Assembly: GCA_905182995.1 (NCBI GenBank)
Contig: CAJJDP010000073.1
Location: 193,990-257,989, forward strand
Reading direction: 5' to 3'
Length of the DNA: 64,000 nt
From: Paramecium octaurelia
Taxonomy: Eukaryota; Ciliophora; Oligohymenophorea; Peniculida; Parameciidae
In this document: positions 57,572-64,000 of the stretch, piece after piece
Layout: each line of letters opens with the position of its first letter
Numbering within the stretch: the stretch's first letter is position 1
The notes under the pieces: model-generated
Databases searched by the model: none
Seen by the model: only the letters and a program-made list of their open reading frames with translations
Told to the model about the DNA's origin: nothing
Program-made: the position numbers and the translations under genes

Positions 57572-58700
57572 TCAGTTGAGGACAAATTAGAATTGTTAGA
57601 AAATACAATAGACTATTTTTGGACATAATTTGTAGGTTAGTTGATGACCATGAAATTAGAATTGTAGTATTTGATGCAACTTGGATTTGCATTTTTAGAA
57701 GGTGGATGTGTTAGATATAAAAATATGTAATCAATAATGATAAAAGTACATCTGAATACATTTATTGCTTGTCATTTGTCATTTTTTGGTGGCTTGTAAA
57801 TTGAAAATTGATCTTTTAGGTTGGCTATGGAATTTGTATGGGATTTGGTAAATTTGCACGAATAGACATCTATGGTTGCTATTGTTTTTAAGTGTTGCAT
57901 TTTCTTCTTTTATCTCTATATGCGCTCATAGCTTGGGGAGGCGGTTGAATCAATAGTTAAGATATATTGATTTGGCTGGTAGTGGTACAATTCATTTTAT
58001 GTCTGCGTGGGGAGCGCTTGTGTTGACAGTGATGTTGGGCGCAAGGAATAAAGATGGAATGAGAAATATGACAATGAATTTAACCAAAGTAATACTACCT
58101 ATATTTGTTTATCCACTGAGTTTAAATTCTCCATACTGTATAAAATTATGGGCAAATTTTTTTATTGGAATTCGGGTGGATTAACATATTGGAGTTTTGG
58201 AATCTTAAGACAGAAATTTTAAAATAAGAAATTATAAAAACTAATAAAATCCTGTTGATGCATTTCCAATTCATGGAGGATGCGGTCCAATAGGTGCACA
58301 GTTCCCAGGGTGGAGTAATGCAGAAAAGGGGATTTTTTATGGCAGGGTGTCAAATAATGGGGTATCCAACTTCTGGGCACTGTGGTTTGGTTAGGATGGT
58401 CTGTAATATTACATTTAATCGTGATATTTTTTTTTTAAAGATTATGGGATTATTAAATGTTTCGCGGAAGTTGAAGTAAAAAAGGATTGAATAATGCTCA
58501 ATGTGGAGGAGGAGGATTTGATTTTCAGTTGTTACAACCTGTTCTAAGTGCTGGTGGTGATGAAAATGTACAGTGTGCTAATAATTAATACAAGGTGATT
58601 CTCATCAATTTGGATAAGAAAATGATTAATTGTAAGCATTCAAACAATATTATCAATATAAGAAAAATTTGTAAGTCTGCAATTACATCCTTTTCAATTT
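57572..58700 (+). pseudogene. Decayed ammonium transporter (AMT/Rh family)
   Basis: Plus-strand remains of an 11-helix ammonium channel. Recognisable pieces in order: MQLGFAFLEGGCVRYKNMQS (helix 1), WWLVGYGICMGFGKFA (joined across a 24-nt intron at about 57797-57820), AWGGG, DLAGSGTIHFMSAWGALVLT with VMLGARNKDGMRN (the conserved D-F-A-G-S-G core), and DAFPIHGGCGPIGAQFPG. A normal protein has about 400-500 residues; here the region for helices 3-5 is nearly absent, and TGA codons and frame changes interrupt the pieces (for example TGA at 57946-57948 where Trp is usual), so no intact channel can be made. It shows no long open frame in any splice combination I tried. Confidence 0.72.
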
Positions 58701-58742
58701 CTTTATAAAGGTCTTAAATAAATTATAATTAAATAATTAAAA

Positions 58743-59314
58743 ATGAACTCTGACGTTGATCCTCTATATACCAGATTGTATCACAAATACTCAATGAAGT
58801 ACAGAAGGATCATAGATAAGTACCATTTTAATTCTCCAATTTATAGGTTGATTATGCACCCAGGAAAAAGATGGTTTCTATGTGCCTTTTTCCTCTTTGT
58901 CTATATTAACAGACTTATTGAAACACAAAGTTATTTTGTTGTATCCTATATGTTGGGAATACAAATAATATAATCCTTGTTGAGGTATTTTACACCATTA
59001 GGACTTCCAGATATTGAAGACGAAGATGAAGATGTAAATAGTAATACTTTTTAATATTTCATTAAGTCTAACTCCCACAGCATACTGATGATAGACCACT
59101 AATTAGATCTATGCCTGAAATTTCATTATGGGAGTAAATTATCTTTGCCATGATCCTATCGAATTTAGCAACATTCTTTTAAATATTTGATCTTCCTGTT
59201 TATTGGCCTTTTTTATTTAGCTATTTCATTTTAGTTATAATCATAACTTTTAAAAAATATCTCAAACACATGTAGAAATATGGATATAGTTGGGGAGATT
59301 TCTCAAAGAGATGA
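58743..59314 (+). CDS. RER1: RER1, Golgi-to-ER retrieval receptor
   Basis: Membrane receptor that returns ER proteins from the cis-Golgi in COPI vesicles. 181 residues; one intron at 59041-59066. Pattern of RER1: an N-terminal cytosolic part (LYTRLYHKYSMKYRRIIDKY), first helices WFLCAFFLFVYINRLIETQS, SYFVVSYMLGIQIIQSLLRY, an acidic loop (PDIEDEDED), PLIRSMPEISLWEQIIFAMI, FDLPVYWPFLFSYFILVIII and the cytosolic end KKYLKHMQKYGYSWGDFSKR. All four helices are kept; the C-terminus is somewhat shorter than in yeast. Confidence 0.93.
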
Positions 59315-59363
59315 TTGTATTTAATTTTTATTAACAACATATGCCAAAATATCATACACTAAT

Positions 59364-60682
59364 TCACTTTAAATTCATTTCTTTTTCTAAAAATGCTTTC
59401 AATCTCTTTATCAAATCTTCGTCACCCTTAAAATGTTCTATAAGATAATATAATCGTTGACATAATTCCTAAATTGTTAAGAATTCAATTCTATAATCAA
59501 CTTAATTATTTATGCGAATCAATTACTAATTTTAAATGTTTACTTTAAGTCGATGATATTCCTTTCTCCTAATTTCATCAGTTTCTTACAGAATTTTTTT
59601 ATCATAGATTTTTACCCAAAGTGCGAAAAGGATTCTAGAAAGTTCCATATTATTCTCATTTAAATGTTTGAATGTGTCACTAATTAATTTATTTAGGTCC
59701 AATTCCTGTAAATAATTATTTTATTAAATAAAGGATGTGTTGATTTTTTAAGAAAAACTTGATTAAGTACTATCTAAATCTGCTGACTAAATAATTAAAG
59801 ACAAGTCATAAAGCGTAAGTGAAGCTATATTAACTCCTTCTGTACTTAGGAAATCTTGTGGTTCTTTAACAAAAACTGGATGCTTGAACAGCTGGTTCCA
59901 ACTGATTCTACTATGAGGATTATCATCTAACATATTCTTTAATAGGTCTTAAATATTGGAATTTAATCCACAAATTTTATCTTTTGCATATTAACCAGTC
60001 AATAGCCATAATAATATTATTCCTAAAGAGTATATATCGCATTTATTATCATATTTATTATCTCCATATAATTCAGGAGCTTAATAATTTTAAGTGCCAA
60101 TTTCTTTCGTTGGATTCTCTTATGAAATTTTGTAAAACCCAAAGTCACAAATTTTGAAGAGATTATCAAAGAATAAAATATTTTCTGGTTTTAGATCTCT
60201 GTGTTAAAAATTTTATCCAAAGTAATATAACAAAAATTGGTATCCTTCAATGATTTATCTGATTATATCAAGAACATAACAATAAAATTAAGAATTCTTT
60301 TCTTAAAATTTAGTAACTTATTTCTCGGGTAATTCGGATAGACTATAATCACATTTTTGCATTACTATAAAAGTACTATCATCCTCTTCAAACAAGTCAT
60401 AATATTCAATGATATGGAGATTATAGTGATTAATTTTATATAAATCAATTAAATTCTTGGTTATTTATTTCTCTCTCTTTAGTTCTAATAATATGTTGCA
60501 ATTACCTCTCTATATTTTTTGGACTAATTAGTGATTTACTTAATAACAATTTCTCTATTATTGCATTTTATATCTTCGGCTATAAAGATACGATCCTTTA
60601 TCTTATTTATAAACTTGTAGTGTTTATTACTCCAATAACTTTTTTCGGCAAATACATATGGTGTAAATTTTTTATTTGACAT
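59364..60682 (-). CDS. Divergent Ser/Thr protein kinase
   Basis: About 1.3 kb with several short introns, not fully resolved (a 34-nt one near 60500-60535 joins VIKQLQHII to KEREITKNL). Kinase features: a short N-lobe with REIVIKQ lysine, DDSTFIVMQKCDYSLSELPE hinge, HRDLKPENILFF catalytic loop, KICDFGFYKIS, GTQNYQAPELYGDNKYDNKC, DIYSLGIILLWLLTGQYAKD. About 130 residues follow, helical and charged. The Gly-rich loop is not apparent (KSYWSNKHYKFINKI), so ATP binding may be atypical. It looks like ULK/CAMK-like ciliate kinases; no closer name. Converges with RER1, 49 bp between stops. Confidence 0.82.
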
Positions 60683-60814
60683 AAGTATAAAAAATAAAAA
60701 TAATAGTAATTAGAAATATTCGAGATTCTTTTAAATATAAGTACATTCTTTAATTTTTATTTTATTTAAGTGTTGTTCATTTAGATAAATATCTTAATAA
60801 TTATGATATAATAA

Positions 60815-61264
<450 letters not shown>

Positions 61265-62062
61265 TTATTAGTTGATTTATTTAATTAATGATTTGATACT
61301 TAGAATAATTGACTTATAAATCAAATTTGAATTTAACAAAGCATATTTACAAAACACAAAAATACAATTATTTAATTATAAGAATTTATAAGAAAATTTA
61401 TAAATGTCATAATATTGGAATACATATCTTAATATCGACTATTTAATTGCCTTTTTGTTGTATGAAATGTTTTTCTGAGCAGAACACTAATTGTTTCTGA
61501 TAGTATTTGCAAAGTAATATTAATCCTTTTTGAAAAAATTTACAACTTTTCTTAACATATTTTGTAGTGGAATCAAATCTAAAATTTATTTGCCTATCCT
61601 TTAAGTTGAATTAAAAGATTTTTAATGTAAATTAAAATTAATATTGCAATTGATTTATGGGGAATGGAAAGTGAATAAATGAATAATTCCAATTGCCATT
61701 TAAAGTAATTTCTTTCAAAGAAAAGCATTATATTAAAGGTTGAGAAGGGCTAGAATCAAACAGCTTTTAGAGCATTTTTTGTAGTATACTATTTTCCATT
61801 TACAGCAAACATTTTATTTAAATTATAAAGTGGTTTCAGATACTAAACGTTTGTTGTATTTATGCTTCTATAATGTTCTTTTCAAAATCAATAACTTGGT
61901 TTTTATTTGGAAATTCTCAGAAATTCATGCACTTCACCGTTAACATATAGAATGTTTTTCTTAAACATAAGAATAGAACTTAATAATATCAAGACTTAAT
62001 TTAATAAAGTAGAATCCTAATATAAATTATTAATCTTATCTTCTGACTCAAAATTGATAAAT
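61265..62062. other. Quiet intergenic region upstream of calmodulin
   Basis: 798 bp, AT-rich. Two tiny minus-strand frames (MFKKNILYVNGEVHEFLRIS near 61970 and MFAVNGKQYTTKNALKAV near 61815) look weakly alike but are too short and closed by TGA to call. Presumably contains the promoters of calmodulin and the CBM20 gene. Confidence 0.4.
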
Positions 62063-62706
62063 ATGTCGATTTAAATTTACTTTAAAGTGAGATGTCAAAC
62101 ACAATTTAAACAATAAGTATATATTGTTGGTGATTAATAATCTATGGGAAAATGGAATCCATAAGAAGGAATTAAACTTGATACTAATGGGGATATTTAT
62201 CCACTTTGGATAGGCACTTTAATAGCAGATTTCGAACCAAGTAAATATCAACAATATCAAAGACTAACTCATTAAATTTAAGGCAGCTATTTTAGAATCT
62301 GAAAATATAATATGGGAATCAACTGAAAATAGAGTAGTGTAAGTGTGGTACTAATCCTAAACTGTGCTATTTACATTCGACTCAAGTCCTTTAAAAATGA
62401 TCAAGATTAAATCCTTTTTTGACTATGATTAAGATTCTGAAGTAGAAACTGCCTATTTTAGTATTTATTTTTCTCTATAATATCAGTTGGGGCTAGAAGA
62501 AGATAATTAAAGACTGTTGTTAGTCCTTTGGAATGTGACTATATGAGCTCAGTATTTATTAAGAAATAATTTAGGATTCAGAATCTGACAACAGCAATAT
62601 TTCATCCATATTTATTGATAATATCGAAGCATAGAATAATCTCAACAATTTTGAATGCCTTACTTCTTCAAACTTTGAAAGCCTTTTAAGTAATTTAAAA
62701 GAATGA
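62063..62706 (+). CDS. CBM20 starch-binding domain protein
   Basis: 190 residues; introns 62241-62262, 62461-62486 and 62552-62574. The first 100 residues form a carbohydrate-binding module of family 20: IYFKVRCQTQFKQQVYIVGD, SMGKWNPQEGIKLDTN, PLWIGTL, then IKFKAAILES and WESTENRVVQV with the Trp residues that pack on glucan. The second half is acidic and Ser/Asn-rich (DSESDNSNISSIFIDN) without a catalytic domain. CBM20 binds starch-like granules; with no leader it is likely cytosolic, and Paramecium stores amylopectin-like glucan. Start at 62063 keeps the first strand of the module; a later ATG at 62144 would cut it. Confidence 0.82.
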
Positions 62707-62953
62707 TTATTTTTACTCAAAGTCATTTTTTATATGAATGTAATCAAATTTCTATTTTATGCATTATTCTATGGATTTGAGAGTGAATGGAAAACTTGAA
62801 CAGTTATTATTTTTCAATAAGTTAAAATTTAGTGTTGTTAATAAAATAGAAAAGATGCAGAGTAGCCAAGATGCCAGTTTTCTAACATGCTAGCGATGCA
62901 ACATAGAGAAAAAAAACAATCATCAATATAATTTATGATAATATATTTGTGAA
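62707..62953. other. Convergent spacer
   Basis: 247 bp between converging stops (62706 and 62954); no feature seen. Confidence 0.4.
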
Positions 62954-63887
62954 TCATGAAAGTAATTGATCAAGTAAATATTTATCAACGACATTAATTT
63001 TACTATTTTACTTTCTATTTTAAGCAGTTTAGGCTAGTTATTGTAGAGTTTATTGAGGCAGTTGTTTTAAATTAGTATAGGATTATGAGATTTTTAATTC
63101 ATTAATTTAGTTATATGAATCCCCTATAATTGGAGTATTTTTAGGTTCTTGCAGTTCAATAATATCAGAATTGATCTTTTGAAGCATTTATTATTTCATA
63201 GAATAAGTTGGAGGTTTAAAACCTTCATTTTTAAGAGCTTCAAATTATTTTTTTGTCATTCTCTGCCCATCCCCCCAATTTTACATATCTTGTTGTTTAA
63301 CAATTTCTTAATTTTGATCCTAATAAATCAATTTAACTCCTTTATTAGGAGTGAAGCCTTCAAATGGTTTTTAATAAGAAGTCTCAAAAATTTAAGGAGG
63401 GTTTGTTTTAGCTTTCGATTATCGCAGTTATTCTTTTTTGACTTTTTCATTTTCTATAACTGCTTATTAGATAGGTTTCTGCGGCTCAAATACTGTGTCA
63501 ACAGAGGTTATTTTGCTAAATATATCGTTAAATAAGTACTGAATTTCAGGTGCTCTTTAATGGTTTCTGACTTAAGTAAGATCTTTAGCTAGCATAAAGG
63601 TTCCGTCATAATCGTAAGCTAGTTATAACCCTTTATGTTTTGGTAGTATATCTTTAACAATTTATGATCTAAGTTATTCAGCCTAATTTGATTGTTGAGA
63701 TACCTTTTTATTATGGTCAAGAATAGCTGCTTGTTGTTATTTTAATTTTTGTTACATTTCTTTTAACTATCTCAATCTATCTATAAATTTGGAAACCAAA
63801 AATACCTATTTCTTCTTCAAAAGGATCATCATCATCATTAAAGTTTAATCTTATTGGTACCTATGTTTGTATTAATTAATTTAACAT
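62954..63887 (-). CDS. Coiled-coil protein, unknown (cilia-type pattern)
   Basis: 302 residues; intron 63781-63805. Begins MLNQLIQTQVPIRLNFNDDD, then FEEEIDRLRQLKEMQQKLKQ (coiled coil), AEQLRSQIVKDILPKHKGLQ, LAYDYDGTFMLAKDLTQVRN, QKPFEGFTPNKGVKLIYQDQ, and a C-terminal Gln-rich tail. Soluble, with alternating helical and Pro-containing stretches, as in many axonemal accessory proteins, but no named family was matched. The start ATG is 67 bp from the divergent ATG at 63955. Confidence 0.75.
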
Positions 63888-63954
63888 TGCTTTATTGCCA
63901 ATTAGTGGTCATGTAATATTCAATAAATAATCCAATTTAAAAAAAAAATATAAA

Positions 63955-64000
63955 ATGGATAATGTGATATCTGAAAATTATGAAGATGAAGGGGAGATTT
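63955..64000 (+). CDS. Start of a gene running off the window
   Basis: ATG followed by an open acidic frame (MDNVISENYEDEGEI) to the last base. Divergent from the gene at 62954-63887. Too short to identify. Confidence 0.5.
   Translation, partial: MDNVISENYEDEGEI

Noticed and set aside
63149-63535. 128-codon plus-strand ORF under the standard code, rich in Phe and Leu
   Set aside because: Antisense of the 302-residue minus-strand gene at 62954-63887; its hydrophobic look comes from complementing Lys/Gln/Glu codons.

Overview
The window is nuclear (macronuclear-type) DNA of a ciliate, most likely Paramecium. Nearly every gene reads through in-frame TAA and TAG at positions where homologues have Gln, and every gene ends in TGA. 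Genes are cut by very small GT-AG introns (most 18-34 nt, usually GTA...TAG), spacing between genes is tens to a few hundred bases, and the non-coding DNA is very AT-rich. A calmodulin matching my memory of the Paramecium protein, and three trichocyst matrix protein genes, support the genus; species is not decided. Standard-code ORFs are fragments here, so exon structures were rebuilt by hand with the ciliate code and, for most genes, checked by total exon length being divisible by three.

Layout. 1-12.6 kb: three trichocyst matrix protein genes, ribosomal eS19, an UNC119 lipid-carrier, a secreted Cys-rich protein, a SNARE-like gene, GSK3, a small PH-like protein and a multi-pass membrane protein. 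12.6-22 kb: Rho GTPase, Mediator-20-like protein, histidine acid phosphatase, a 1,535-residue multi-pass membrane protein, then a poorly resolved stretch. 22-31.5 kb: ribosomal eL33, chaperonin CCT4, an unknown basic protein, MOK-type kinase, ALG6 glucosyltransferase, CK1-type kinase. 31.7-41.3 kb: RRN3, alpha-amylase, peroxisome-type Lon, CFAP144, HMBS, centrin-like EF-hand protein. 41.8-51.4 kb: TTLL3/8-type tubulin glycylase, three unknown proteins, an MT-A70 methyltransferase, clathrin light chain, an FHA protein. 51.4-64 kb: cathepsin-like protease, cGMP-dependent kinase, decayed ammonium transporter, RER1, a protein kinase, calmodulin, a CBM20 protein, an unknown coiled-coil protein and the start of one more gene.

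Three single N characters (6845, 23457, 53059) each sit between two direct copies of about 1.3 kb. These look like contig ends whose overlap was never merged; the genes cut by them (Cys-rich protein, eL33, CCT4, cysteine protease) and the SNARE-like gene probably exist once. No tRNA, rRNA, CRISPR, insertion sequence, virus-like element or telomere repeat was recognised.

Themes: cilia and calcium signalling (centrin, calmodulin, CFAP144, glycylase, PKG, MOK, UNC119), secretion and trafficking (trichocyst proteins, RER1, clathrin light chain, SNARE-like, ALG6, acid phosphatase, cathepsin), and storage-glucan use (alpha-amylase, CBM20, GSK3). Co-location does not imply operons; each gene is presumably transcribed alone.
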